Positions 33,693 through 42,378 of a stretch of 64,000 bases of DNA are shown here, piece by piece. Position 1 is the first letter of the stretch, and every line of letters starts with the position of its first letter. Below the pieces are notes generated by a model, which was given only the letters and a program-made list of their open reading frames with translations, did no database searches and was not told where the DNA came from. Origin of the DNA: Microbacteriaceae bacterium (lineage in GTDB: Bacteria > Actinomycetota > Actinomycetes > Actinomycetales > Microbacteriaceae); the NCBI GenBank assembly GCA_025463565.1, contig JAODAT010000075.1:1-64000 (forward strand). Direction: 5' to 3'. The position numbers and the translations under genes are program-made.

Positions 33693-36142
33693 CCTCCGCG
33701 CAGCACACGCACGCTCTGCCGCACCGACAGGTCGGGCAGGTACGCGCGCCCGAGCGCGATACCAACCGCGGGGAGGGCTAGAGGGTCGGGGAACGACATC
33801 GATAGCGGCCGCAATTCGGGCTCGAATTTTCGTTTGAACGCGAACAGCGACCGGAAGCCGTAGACCGGCTCGAGCCGCGCGCCGATGCCGGCGAGTAGGC
33901 GTTCCGTGGCCGTCTCATCCGTCGTTCCGCCACTGGCGAGCGGCGCGGCAGACAGGCTCATGAACTCCAGTCCGTGGTCCCGGAAGAGCTCAGCGCAACG
34001 GGCGATGAGAAACTCCATGATGCCGTTCATGCCGTCGGGGTCCCGCCGCATGAAGTCGAGCGTCCAGCCGACGAGTATCGAGTCGCGCCAGGTCGGCAGC
34101 CAGCTCGTCACCCCGATCACCTGTCCGCGGGCATCCGTCGCGATCATCATGCGCACGTCGGCATCCCGCAACTCCTGCACGCCGCCGAGAGTGAACCCCA
34201 TCTCGGGCAGCTCCTTCTCGGCCACCCAGCGCTCCGACATATCGTCAATCTGGATCGCCTGGGCTGTCGTGAGGCTGGCGTAGCTGGTCCAGATGGCCTG
34301 TACGCCCTCACGCTCAGCGCGATTGATCGACGACCGGATATCCTGCCAGCGCTTGCCTTCGGTGCGCCAGTCCCCTGGCCGGATGACCGTTTCATCGCCC
34401 ACCGCGATCGACTGCCAACCCATTTCCTCGCAGAGCAGCCGCACCGGCTCGTGCACCGAGTAGAACACCGGCGTCCAGGCGTTGTCGTCGCAGAACCGGG
34501 CGAACCCGGCGATCGCCTCCGCCATCGCGTCGTCCGGGCCGATGGGATCTGACGTGGTGAAGGCGACACCGTTGACCACCCGGTAGGCGACGGCCGCGCT
34601 GCCGTCGGGCAGGAACCAGTAGGAGTTACCCGCCCAGGTCGACCAGAAGCCGAGAGATCCGCTTCCCGCGGAGAGCAGCGCGCGCACTCGGGCCTGGTCC
34701 GCGATCGACTCGCGAGAGCCATTCGACAGCACCACCATGAGCGCTCCGACGATCACCACGACCCAGAAGGCAGGCCCGATCCAGTAGTAGAGCAGTTTCG
34801 TGAGCGGGACGACCGGCAGGAAGGCGAGCCGCTCGACCCGCAGGAATCCGACGGGGATGAATCGGTCGGGCAGGTCCGCCGCCAGGTCGAGAAGGGAGGC
34901 CCTGGGACGGAACCCGGTCCGCATCGCACTTCCCACGGCGAGGTACAGGACGGACAGCCCGACGAACGAGCCGGCGACCACGACGAAGTATCTGCGCAGC
35001 GAACGGGTCGAAGCCCTGACGAACAGGTGACGCAGGTTCGCGGCCAGGACTCCGGCGATGGCGAGCGGCAGTAGAACCGAAACGGCCAGCGCGAGAGAGA
35101 CCTCCCAGTAATGGGTCGAACGGAACTTCGCGACGTGCTGTGATGCCAACAGCGGTAGGAACCCGTAGAACAGGGCTGCGATCGCGGCGAGCGCTACGTT
35201 CAGCCCGATCGCGAGGATCGCCGCAAACCGCCGCCCGCGCGCGATGCCGAGCGACGCGGCCAGCAGCGCGACAAGGGGAAGCACAGTGAGCAGGATCGGG
35301 CCGACGCCGCTGATGCGCTCGAGCGTCATGTCGTGAAGGCAGGCGCGCGTGATGTCGGATGCTCGGCACTCGTCGACGGCGGTGATGTTGTTGGGGCGGG
35401 GGTCTGCGAGCAGGAGACCGAGAGGTGCCAGCGGACCGAGCCGCAGCGTGCTGAACACGGTGATCGCCGGCCCGATGGCGGTGATAGCCACCACCGCGGA
35501 GAGCAGGACGCGCACCTCATGGTGCGAGCTCCGCTGCCAGCGCAGTGGGCCGCCGCCGGGTTTGAGCACGGCACCGAGCGCGAGGCCCGCCGCCGCGGCG
35601 AGCGCGCGGTAGAGATCGGACGGGTCACCCGCGTAGAGCAGAAAGACGAGCACGACCACCGAGGTGATGACCCGGATGCGGCGGCGCCAGAGCGGACCGG
35701 CGAACGCGCTGGCGGTCATGATGGTTCCGACCACGGCGGTCATCGGATCCAGCGTCACCAGTTCCACGGTGCGGCGAGACCAGAGTTCGCCCAGGAGATT
35801 ACCGATCTCCTGCACCACCACCCCCGCGATGACGCCGGCAACCGCGGTGACAGCGAAGGCGAGCACCGTGCGTGCCGTTCCCATGAGCCGTTCCGCAACA
35901 CCGACGACGAGCACCACCGAGACCGCGACAAGAGCGAGTTCGATTCCGCCGTTCGTGACGAAGACGGAGGTGATCGGCGTCCACCACCGGTGAGCGACAA
36001 CGAGCTGGCCGTACCCGGTGCCGAGAGCGAACTGCGTCGGCAGGTTCGGTCCGCGAAACCCACGGGAGAGTATCGCTCCCGCGAACGTGAGCACCACGAT
36101 GCCCAGCGTTGCGGGATGGCGCCTCAGAAGGCGCTCAATCAT
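33689..36142 (-). CDS. MprF-like (DUF2156) aminoacyl-lipid synthase with rhomboid-like membrane N-terminus
   Basis: 817 residues. The first ~200 residues look like a rhomboid-type membrane domain ('GTGYGQLVVAHRWWTPITSVFV') but lack the GxSG serine motif, so protease activity is unlikely. More membrane helices follow to about residue 480. The C-terminal ~310 residues are a DUF2156 GNAT-like domain (GFWSTWAGNSYWFLPDGSAAVAYRVVNGVAFTTSDPIGPDD ... FMSLSAAPLA), which in MprF/LysX-type proteins transfers an amino acid from aminoacyl-tRNA to a membrane lipid. It overlaps the upstream membrane hydrolase by eight bases. Lipid and amino acid are not determined. Confidence 0.85.
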   Translation of the reverse strand: MIERLLRRHPATLGIVVLTFAGAILSRGFRGPNLPTQFALGTGYGQLVVAHRWWTPITSVFVTNGGIELALVAVSVVLVVGVAERLMGTARTVLAFAVTAVAGVIAGVVVQEIGNLLGELWSRRTVELVTLDPMTAVVGTIMTASAFAGPLWRRRIRVITSVVVLVFLLYAGDPSDLYRALAAAAGLALGAVLKPGGGPLRWQRSSHHEVRVLLSAVVAITAIGPAITVFSTLRLGPLAPLGLLLADPRPNNITAVDECRASDITRACLHDMTLERISGVGPILLTVLPLVALLAASLGIARGRRFAAILAIGLNVALAAIAALFYGFLPLLASQHVAKFRSTHYWEVSLALAVSVLLPLAIAGVLAANLRHLFVRASTRSLRRYFVVVAGSFVGLSVLYLAVGSAMRTGFRPRASLLDLAADLPDRFIPVGFLRVERLAFLPVVPLTKLLYYWIGPAFWVVVIVGALMVVLSNGSRESIADQARVRALLSAGSGSLGFWSTWAGNSYWFLPDGSAAVAYRVVNGVAFTTSDPIGPDDAMAEAIAGFARFCDDNAWTPVFYSVHEPVRLLCEEMGWQSIAVGDETVIRPGDWRTEGKRWQDIRSSINRAEREGVQAIWTSYASLTTAQAIQIDDMSERWVAEKELPEMGFTLGGVQELRDADVRMMIATDARGQVIGVTSWLPTWRDSILVGWTLDFMRRDPDGMNGIMEFLIARCAELFRDHGLEFMSLSAAPLASGGTTDETATERLLAGIGARLEPVYGFRSLFAFKRKFEPELRPLSMSFPDPLALPAVGIALGRAYLPDLSVRQSVRVLRGG

Positions 36143-37430
36143 CGAGCCGGCTCACGTCGAGTTTCCAGTGTCGTTCAATCACCGGAAGGGTCTGCTCGAA
36201 AGCGAACGACACCGTGCGCCAGTCGTGCGCGGTGCCTGGCGAGACGTACAGGTGAGTGGTCATACCCGCGGATGCGGCATCACTCGCCACCGTCGCGAGC
36301 CCGGGACCATACTTGCTGTCGCCCTGTCCTACTGCGAAGAGGGCGAGTGTGTGCTGGTAGCCACCCACGCGGCGCATCACATCGGCCGGAATCGACGCGT
36401 CGTAGGCCGCGCGTGATCCGGCAAAACCGGTATCGATGGTGTGCTGGAGGTTTCCCGACTTCGGGGCGACCTCGCCCGAGATGTCGAGAATGGTTCCGTA
36501 CTGCGTGGGCAACGCCGAGCCGAACTGGATCGAGCAGGTACCGCCCTGGGAGAATCCGCCGATCCCCCACGCGCTGGGCCCGGTTTCGACGACGAGGTGC
36601 TCGGTGATCCACTTCGGAACATCGACGGTGACATAGGTCGCGGAATTGCCGAGTGCCGAGTTCACGCACATCGGGTTGTTCGACGGCTCGCCGAGCTGGT
36701 CCGGAACGACGACGATGGGCGCGAGCCCGTGATTGTCCTGCGCCAGCCGATTGAGATATGCGGCGAGCCCACCTTTGACGAACAGGTCGTCCGGCTGCCC
36801 GGGCTGGCCGGAGAGCAGCTCGAGCACGGGGAGTCTGGGCGGATTCTTGACGAGTGCCGCCGGGGGAAGATAAACGTCTGCCGGGCGAGCCTTGAAGTCC
36901 GAGGTGGCGGCGGGAATCGTCACGCTGCCCACCCGGCCGGTGCGAGGAAGATCTTTCGGTGCCACCCATCCGGTGAGCGGAACACTGTCGGCTGTGTTCG
37001 GCAGCGCCATCGTGTCGTACTGCCCGATGCCGAGCGCGTTTCGCACGGTGGGGAACTCCCCCAGGTCGCTGTTCAGCCCCAGGCATCCGACGAGGGCGAG
37101 GATCACCGCTGATGCCGCCCAGACCGCTGCCGACCGTTTGCGCGAGAAGATGAGTCTCGCGACGCCGACGCCGAATCCCGCGACAGCGATGCCGAACCAG
37201 ACGCGGCTGGCCACGGAGAGCGTCACCCCGAACAGGTTGAGCACGTCTCCGAGCACCCAGCAGGCGAGGATGCCCAGGAAAAACCCGACGAACGCCACGC
37301 TCACCGCGATCGGCAGCCACCTGCGCCAGCGGGGCGTCAGCAGGATCGCGACCAGGGCGATGATTCCGAGGATATTGACCACGACGGGCACCGGGCCGTC
37401 GATCAGGTGCAAGTGCAACACCGTATTCAT
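36135..37430 (-). CDS. Membrane-anchored alpha/beta hydrolase (esterase family)
   Basis: 431 residues. Four N-terminal membrane helices (~15-130) precede an alpha/beta-hydrolase domain with nucleophile elbow GGFSQGG and the catalytic His in 'VSPGTAHDWRTV', similar to esterase-D/mycolyltransferase-like secreted esterases. AAGGAGG lies before the ATG. It is translationally coupled to the MprF-like synthase. In Corynebacterium and Enterococcus aminoacyl-lipid synthases are paired with hydrolases that remove the amino acid, so a matched synthase/hydrolase pair is a plausible inference. Confidence 0.85.
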   Translation of the reverse strand: MNTVLHLHLIDGPVPVVVNILGIIALVAILLTPRWRRWLPIAVSVAFVGFFLGILACWVLGDVLNLFGVTLSVASRVWFGIAVAGFGVGVARLIFSRKRSAAVWAASAVILALVGCLGLNSDLGEFPTVRNALGIGQYDTMALPNTADSVPLTGWVAPKDLPRTGRVGSVTIPAATSDFKARPADVYLPPAALVKNPPRLPVLELLSGQPGQPDDLFVKGGLAAYLNRLAQDNHGLAPIVVVPDQLGEPSNNPMCVNSALGNSATYVTVDVPKWITEHLVVETGPSAWGIGGFSQGGTCSIQFGSALPTQYGTILDISGEVAPKSGNLQHTIDTGFAGSRAAYDASIPADVMRRVGGYQHTLALFAVGQGDSKYGPGLATVASDAASAGMTTHLYVSPGTAHDWRTVSFAFEQTLPVIERHWKLDVSRLDD

Positions 37431-37551
37431 CGCCCTCGGCCTCCTTACCGTCTCTCAGGTGGCCCAGTATGCGAGACCGATCAGGAGGGCGGAGGGATTT
37501 TTGGGCATCCTGAGAGAGCCCTCAGCGGAAACCATGAAAATCTGAGTGCGA

Positions 37552-37583
37552 GCCGCTGACAGCGGCTGACAGTGCCGCGACAG
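37552..37583 (+). promoter_or_regulatory. Helically phased GACAG repeats upstream of the DrrAB-type exporter
   Basis: Heptamers CTGACAG (37556-37562), CTGACAG (37566-37572) and GCGACAG (37577-37583) are spaced 10 and 11 bp. The first two overlap the inverted repeat GCCGCTGACAGCGGC (37552-37566). The last repeat ends 10 bp before a CAGACT hexamer (37594-37599), itself six bases before the ATG. SARP/AfsR-like activators bind such direct repeats. Confidence 0.5.
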
Positions 37584-37605
37584 TGCCGCCCGCCAGACTT
37601 GGGGC

Positions 37606-38556
37606 ATGACAAAGGCAATCGAGGCACATGGCCTCACGAAACGCTTCGGCAAGACACAGGCTCTCGCCGGCATCGACCTGGAGGTCGACGAGGGGCGCGT
37701 GCTCGGTGTTCTCGGCCCGAACGGGGCCGGCAAGACCACTGCGGTGCGCATCCTCGCCACCCTGCTCAAGCCAGACTCGGGCACCGCGCTCGTCTCCGGC
37801 CGGGACGTCGTTCATCAGGCCAAGGAGGTGCGCCGCACGATCGGCCTCACCGGCCAGTACGCCAGCGTCGACGAGGATCTCACCGGGGTGCAGAACCTCG
37901 TGATGATCGGCCAGCTGCTCGACCTCAGCACCAAACAGGCGAAGGTGCGGGCCGACGAACTGCTCGCCGAGTTCGATCTCACGGATGCCGGCAGACGGCT
38001 GACGAAGACCTACTCCGGCGGCATGCGCCGACGCCTCGACCTCGCAGCATCGCTGATCGGGCGCCCGGATGTCGTCTTTCTCGACGAGCCGACCACGGGC
38101 CTCGACCCGGCCAAGAGAGACGACGTGTGGGGAATGATCCGCATGCTCGTCAAGCAGGGTACCACCGTGCTGCTGACCACCCAATACCTGGAGGAGGCGG
38201 ACGCTCTCGCCAACGAGATCACGGTGATCGACCACGGCAAGGTGATCGCGCACGACACCCCGCAGGGGCTCAAGCGCCAGCTCGGCGGGCAGACGCTCGA
38301 CGTTCGCGCCGCGTCACCCGCCGATCTGCCCCACATCCGCGAACTGCTGGTCTCGGTCGGCACCCGCGAACCCGAGCAGCCCTCCCCCGACCAGCTGTCG
38401 GTGCCGGTGCGCGACGACGGCGCGCTCACTACCGTCGTCGCCGCCCTGGCACAGGAGAAGATCTCGGTCGCTGAGCTCTCGCTCCGGCTCCCCAGCCTCG
38501 ACGAGGTCTTCTACTCGCTCACCGGCAAGACCGTCTCGGAAGAAGGTGCGGCATGA
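37606..38556 (+). CDS. DrrA-family ABC transporter ATP-binding protein
   Basis: 316 residues. Walker A GPNGAGKTT, signature YSGGMRRRLDLAAS, Walker B VVFLDEPTTGLDP and the C-terminal extension typical of daunorubicin-resistance DrrA ATPases. It energises export through the permease encoded directly downstream (four-base ATGA overlap). Phased GACAG repeats lie upstream and an NB-ARC regulator is convergent, suggesting dedicated control. The substrate could be a drug, lipid or antibiotic; not determined. Confidence 0.93.
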   Translation: MTKAIEAHGLTKRFGKTQALAGIDLEVDEGRVLGVLGPNGAGKTTAVRILATLLKPDSGTALVSGRDVVHQAKEVRRTIGLTGQYASVDEDLTGVQNLVMIGQLLDLSTKQAKVRADELLAEFDLTDAGRRLTKTYSGGMRRRLDLAASLIGRPDVVFLDEPTTGLDPAKRDDVWGMIRMLVKQGTTVLLTTQYLEEADALANEITVIDHGKVIAHDTPQGLKRQLGGQTLDVRAASPADLPHIRELLVSVGTREPEQPSPDQLSVPVRDDGALTTVVAALAQEKISVAELSLRLPSLDEVFYSLTGKTVSEEGAA

Positions 38557-39320
38557 TCCGCGACTCGCTCATCCTCGCCAAACGGACCGTCACCAAGATG
38601 TTCCGCAACCCCGAGCAGTTCGTCGACGTCACCGTGCAGCCGATCATCATGACGGTCATCTTCGTGTTCATCTTCGGTGGCGCGATCGCGGGATCAACGG
38701 GCAAGTACGTCGAGTTCGCCCTGCCGGGCATCATCGTGCAGACCATCATGTTCACCTCGCTGACGATCGGCGTGAACCTGAACACCGACATCCAGAAGGG
38801 CGTGTTCGACCGCTTCAGGTCGCTGCCGATCGCCCGGTCGGCGCCACTCTTCGGCGCCGTGCTCGGCGACATCGTGCGTCATTCGATCGCCATCACGGTC
38901 ACCCTGGTGTTCGGTGCCATCATCGGCTTCGAGTTCGTCACGCCCTGGTGGCACGTCGCCCTGGCGATCGTGCTCATCATCGGCTTCGCCGTCAGCCTGT
39001 GCTGGGTCTCTGTGCTGATCGGAATGCTCGCGCGGTCATCCGGTGCTGTGCAGGGAATCTCGTTCCTGATCGTCTTCCCGCTCACCTTCGGATCGTCGAC
39101 CTTCGTGCCGGCGTCGACGCTGCCCACCTGGCTTCAGGGCTGGGTCTCGATCAACCCGGTCACCCACGTGATCGAGTCGATGCGCGGACTGCTGACCGGT
39201 AATACCGGGGTGGTCGGCGACACGCTGACCGGCCAGGTGCTCTGGGTGATCGCATCCTGCGTGGCGCTGGTCGCGATCTTCTTCCCGCTGGCGACCTGGG
39301 CTTATCGCCGCAAGATCTGA
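38553..39320 (+). CDS. DrrB-family ABC-2 type permease
   Basis: 255 residues with about six membrane helices and the ABC-2 pattern ('RNPEQFVDVTVQPIIMTVIFVFIFGGAI', 'FDRFRSLPIARSAPLFGAVLGDIVR', 'STLPTWLQGWVSINPVTHVIESMRGLL', 'PLATWAYRRKI'). It forms an exporter with the preceding ATPase. The stop overlaps the convergent regulator gene by 19 bp. Confidence 0.93.
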   Translation: MIRDSLILAKRTVTKMFRNPEQFVDVTVQPIIMTVIFVFIFGGAIAGSTGKYVEFALPGIIVQTIMFTSLTIGVNLNTDIQKGVFDRFRSLPIARSAPLFGAVLGDIVRHSIAITVTLVFGAIIGFEFVTPWWHVALAIVLIIGFAVSLCWVSVLIGMLARSSGAVQGISFLIVFPLTFGSSTFVPASTLPTWLQGWVSINPVTHVIESMRGLLTGNTGVVGDTLTGQVLWVIASCVALVAIFFPLATWAYRRKI

Positions 39321-42193
39321 CCGAGCTCGGTGAGCGCGCTTGAGCGGGTCGGCACCTCGGTGCCGGCCCGCTCTATGCCCGCCTCCGACGCTGCCCTCTC
39401 GATCGCAACGCGACGCGGCTCCGTCGCGTCACGGATGCCGACGATCGCCGCAGCGAGATCCGCTGCCCTCAGCGCATCGGCCACGTCACCGCGCTCGAGC
39501 GCCAGTGCACCGAGGCCCAGGGCCACCATCCCGATCACCGGGTGGTCGTGGGTCTGGAGGGCGGCATCCACTGCCCTCCGCATCGCGTTCTCGGCCGCCT
39601 GGCGGTCGCCACGGAGCAACTCGACGCCTGCCCTGGCGGACTCCATCATCGCCGTCGTCTGGCCGGGGAACCGCGGCCAGCCGGCAACCAGGCTGTCGAG
39701 GTAGGCGAGCTGCTCGATCGCGGGCTGCAGCTCCCCGAGGGCGACGAACGCCGACAGCGCTGTCGCTGCGGCCTGGAGCTGGGTGCGCACGTTGCCGGAT
39801 TCCTCGCCTTCCGCAAGGAGGATCTGCACACGAACCCGCGCCTCGTCGACCCTGCCCTGCCTGAGCATGATGGTAATCGCGAGCGCCTGCTGCTGCGCGA
39901 GATCCCAGCTCGGGGTGATTCTGCGGAAGTTCTCGGTCGACGACTCCGTGATCTCGAAGGCCTCATCGAGCCGGCCGTTCAGCACCAGCCACTCGGCACG
40001 CATCTGCTGGGCGAGCGCGAGCGCCCAGACATCTCCGATGCCCTCGAACATCGTGATCGACAGTTCGGACTCCTCGCCGAGCACCGCGATGTCGCCGCGA
40101 TTCTGCGCCATCGCCGCACGGACGATATGCAGTACAGCGGTCGGCCACGGGTCGAGGTCGAGATCCTCGCCGCGCGGAACCTCGACCTCCAGCATCCACG
40201 CCCGCTGATCGGTTCCCGCCGAAGCGAACGCCGTGAGGGTCGGCTTCAGCAGCTGCAGCAGCTCGTGGCCGCCGGTGCCGATCACCGGGAAGTCGGCCGA
40301 CATCAACCACTTCATCGCCTCGGCCATCTGCGCCTCTTCCGGCTGCGTCTCCCGCTGCGGGCCGGAGAACATCTGCACGATCGGGGCGATTAGTGCAATG
40401 ACGCGTGCCTCATCGGTCTCGATACCCGACGCCAGCGGGCTCACCGCGCTGAACCAGGTGACCGTGTCCTCCTCGCGTCCGCGGATCACCCAGTACCAGC
40501 CGCACGCCATCGCCGCGCGCACCGCGACCTCGGCGAGCGGCGCGCGCGTCGCGTAGCGCAGGGCCGCGGCGATGTTGTCGTCCTCCGCGTCGAACCAGGA
40601 GATGGCATCGAGGATGCCCGGCCCGCGCAGCATGCGGTCGTACCGCACCGCCTGGTCGGCGATGAATCGCGCCTGCGCTTCGCGCGCCGCCGCGAGGTCG
40701 CCGCTTTCCGCAAGCCGCTCGACCCCGTACTCGCGGATCGTCTCCAGCGCCCGGTAGCGTCCGCGGCTGCGCTGCAGCAGCGAGCGGTCCACGAGGGAGT
40801 CGAACACAGAGGCGGACGGCACCCCCATCGTTGCCGCGACCGGCCCGGCGTCGGCCGCGGCCATGCCCGCGGGGAACACCGCGAACCAGGCCAGCGCGGT
40901 GCGCTCCTCTTCCGTGAGAAGGCTCCAGCTCCAGTCCACCATGGCACGCAGGGTGCGATGGCGCGGAAGCGCGGTACGGTAGCCGCCGGTGAGCAGCGCG
41001 AAACGGTCCTCGAGCCCGGCGAGCACCTCGGCCGGCGTCATCGTGCGGAGCTTCGCCGCGGCCAGCTCCAACGCCAGCGGCAGACCGTCCAGCCGCACGC
41101 AGATTCGGGCGGCGATCGCGAGCTCGTCATTGTCGAGCGCGCTCCCGCATGCCGCGAGGGCGCGCTGGGCGAATAGTTCAACGGCGTCGAAGGAGCGCAG
41201 TTCCGCCGGAGTCGCGGTGGCGAGCCCCGCCTCGGTCGGATGCGGCAGCGGCCCGACGGAGACGAAGGCCTCGCCCGGGATGGTCAGCGGCTCGCGGCTG
41301 GTCGCGAGGATGCGCAGCTGCGGCAGAGCACCCAGCAGCCACTCCGCTGCGGCGGCCACGTCATCCACGATGTGCTCGCAGTTGTCGAGCACCAGGAGCG
41401 CGGGGCGACCGGCCAGCGCCTCGAGCAGGCGTTCGCGCGACCCGGCCAGTCCGCTGCCGTCGGCCGTGCGCAGCTCGCGCCCCGTGGCTGCGAGGATGGC
41501 GGCGAAGAGTTCACCCGGCCCGACCGGAGCGAGCTCCACCAGCACCGTGCCCGGGATGCCCGCGGCCGTCTCCACCGCCAGGCGCGTCTTGCCTGCCCCG
41601 CCTACGCCGACGATGGTGACCAGTCGCGAGACGGCGAGCTGCTCGGCGATCGCATCCAGCTCGCCGGTGCGCCCGACCAGGTCGGTCAGCGGTGCCGGAA
41701 TGGTTGTCGCTCGCGGGCGCATCACGGCGATGCCCCCGAGTTCGAGCGCGGTGGCCCGGTCGCGCCGCAGGTCGCGTTCGAACCAGTCGAAATCTGGTGA
41801 GGGAATCCACGGCTCCCCCGCCCACAGCGCCAGCGCATCCGACGCGAGACGGGAACGCTCGTCGCCCTCCGCCACTAGCGCCTGCGCGACCAGATCGGCG
41901 AAGGCGAGAGCGTCCACGTCGTCCCGGGAGACCGTGAGGCGATAGCCGCCGGTCGTCGACTCGATCGATCCGCTGGGCAGTTGGGAGCGCAGCCTCGACA
42001 CGATCGACTGGAGGGCGGCCTTCTCGTTCTCCGGGGCATCCGCCCAGACATCTTCCGCGATCGCGCGGTAGCTCACGGCCGAGCCGGCATCCACTGCCAG
42101 TCGGAACAGCACGGCGAGCTGCATCGCACCGGTGACCGCGACGGGACGGCCATCGTGCTCGACGCGGAGCCCTCCGAGCAGTCCGATACGCAC
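39302..42193 (-). CDS. AfsR/SARP-like NB-ARC transcriptional regulator
   Basis: 963 residues. An N-terminal OmpR-type winged helix (1-95: 'MRIGLLGGLRVEHDGRPVAVTGAMQLAVLFRLAVDAG...RLRSQLPSG...GYRLTV') is joined by only ~60 residues, a shortened BTAD, to an NB-ARC ATPase: P-loop GVGGAGKT near 195, 'LLVLDNCEHIVDDVAAAAEWLL', 'ILATSREPLTIPGE' and 'GLPLALELAAAKL'. TPR-like repeats fill the C-terminal half. Such STAND regulators switch on nucleotide and ligand binding. It is convergent with the DrrAB exporter, whose promoter carries phased repeats. GTG 42193 follows TAGGGT by six bases. Repeat copy 9 lies upstream. Confidence 0.9.
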   Translation of the reverse strand: MRIGLLGGLRVEHDGRPVAVTGAMQLAVLFRLAVDAGSAVSYRAIAEDVWADAPENEKAALQSIVSRLRSQLPSGSIESTTGGYRLTVSRDDVDALAFADLVAQALVAEGDERSRLASDALALWAGEPWIPSPDFDWFERDLRRDRATALELGGIAVMRPRATTIPAPLTDLVGRTGELDAIAEQLAVSRLVTIVGVGGAGKTRLAVETAAGIPGTVLVELAPVGPGELFAAILAATGRELRTADGSGLAGSRERLLEALAGRPALLVLDNCEHIVDDVAAAAEWLLGALPQLRILATSREPLTIPGEAFVSVGPLPHPTEAGLATATPAELRSFDAVELFAQRALAACGSALDNDELAIAARICVRLDGLPLALELAAAKLRTMTPAEVLAGLEDRFALLTGGYRTALPRHRTLRAMVDWSWSLLTEEERTALAWFAVFPAGMAAADAGPVAATMGVPSASVFDSLVDRSLLQRSRGRYRALETIREYGVERLAESGDLAAAREAQARFIADQAVRYDRMLRGPGILDAISWFDAEDDNIAAALRYATRAPLAEVAVRAAMACGWYWVIRGREEDTVTWFSAVSPLASGIETDEARVIALIAPIVQMFSGPQRETQPEEAQMAEAMKWLMSADFPVIGTGGHELLQLLKPTLTAFASAGTDQRAWMLEVEVPRGEDLDLDPWPTAVLHIVRAAMAQNRGDIAVLGEESELSITMFEGIGDVWALALAQQMRAEWLVLNGRLDEAFEITESSTENFRRITPSWDLAQQQALAITIMLRQGRVDEARVRVQILLAEGEESGNVRTQLQAAATALSAFVALGELQPAIEQLAYLDSLVAGWPRFPGQTTAMMESARAGVELLRGDRQAAENAMRRAVDAALQTHDHPVIGMVALGLGALALERGDVADALRAADLAAAIVGIRDATEPRRVAIERAASEAGIERAGTEVPTRSSALTELGQILRR

Positions 42194-42205
42194 GGTTCAA
42201 CCCTA
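42194..42205 (-). promoter_or_regulatory. Putative leaderless promoter of the AfsR-like gene
   Basis: TAGGGT (42200-42205), six bases, GTG 42193. Repeat copy 9 starts 40 bp upstream, so an arm would cover the -35 to UP region. Confidence 0.45.
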
Positions 42206-42245
42206 GGGCCGGGGCGTTACTCCGCGGAGAGTATCCTCCACCTTC

Positions 42246-42360
42246 GGAAATTCAGGACAATGGCGCGACCGCCACCTTTGGAAATTCAGGACAATGGCGC
42301 AGCCGCACCAGGGACACGCCGACGCAGACACCACCGGCGTGACCAAAGTCCTGAATTTCC
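42246..42360. repeat. Inverted-repeat element copy 9 with a duplicated left arm (45-bp interior)
   Basis: Two left arms of the ACAATGG variant (42246-42263 and 42280-42297) are 34 bp apart, followed by one right arm 42343-42360 of the standard sequence. The inner pair gives a 45-bp interior, with two mismatched inner positions in the stem. It lies 18 bp beyond the FtsX permease stop. Confidence 0.93.
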
Positions 42361-42378
42361 GAAGGTTGGGCGAAGGGG

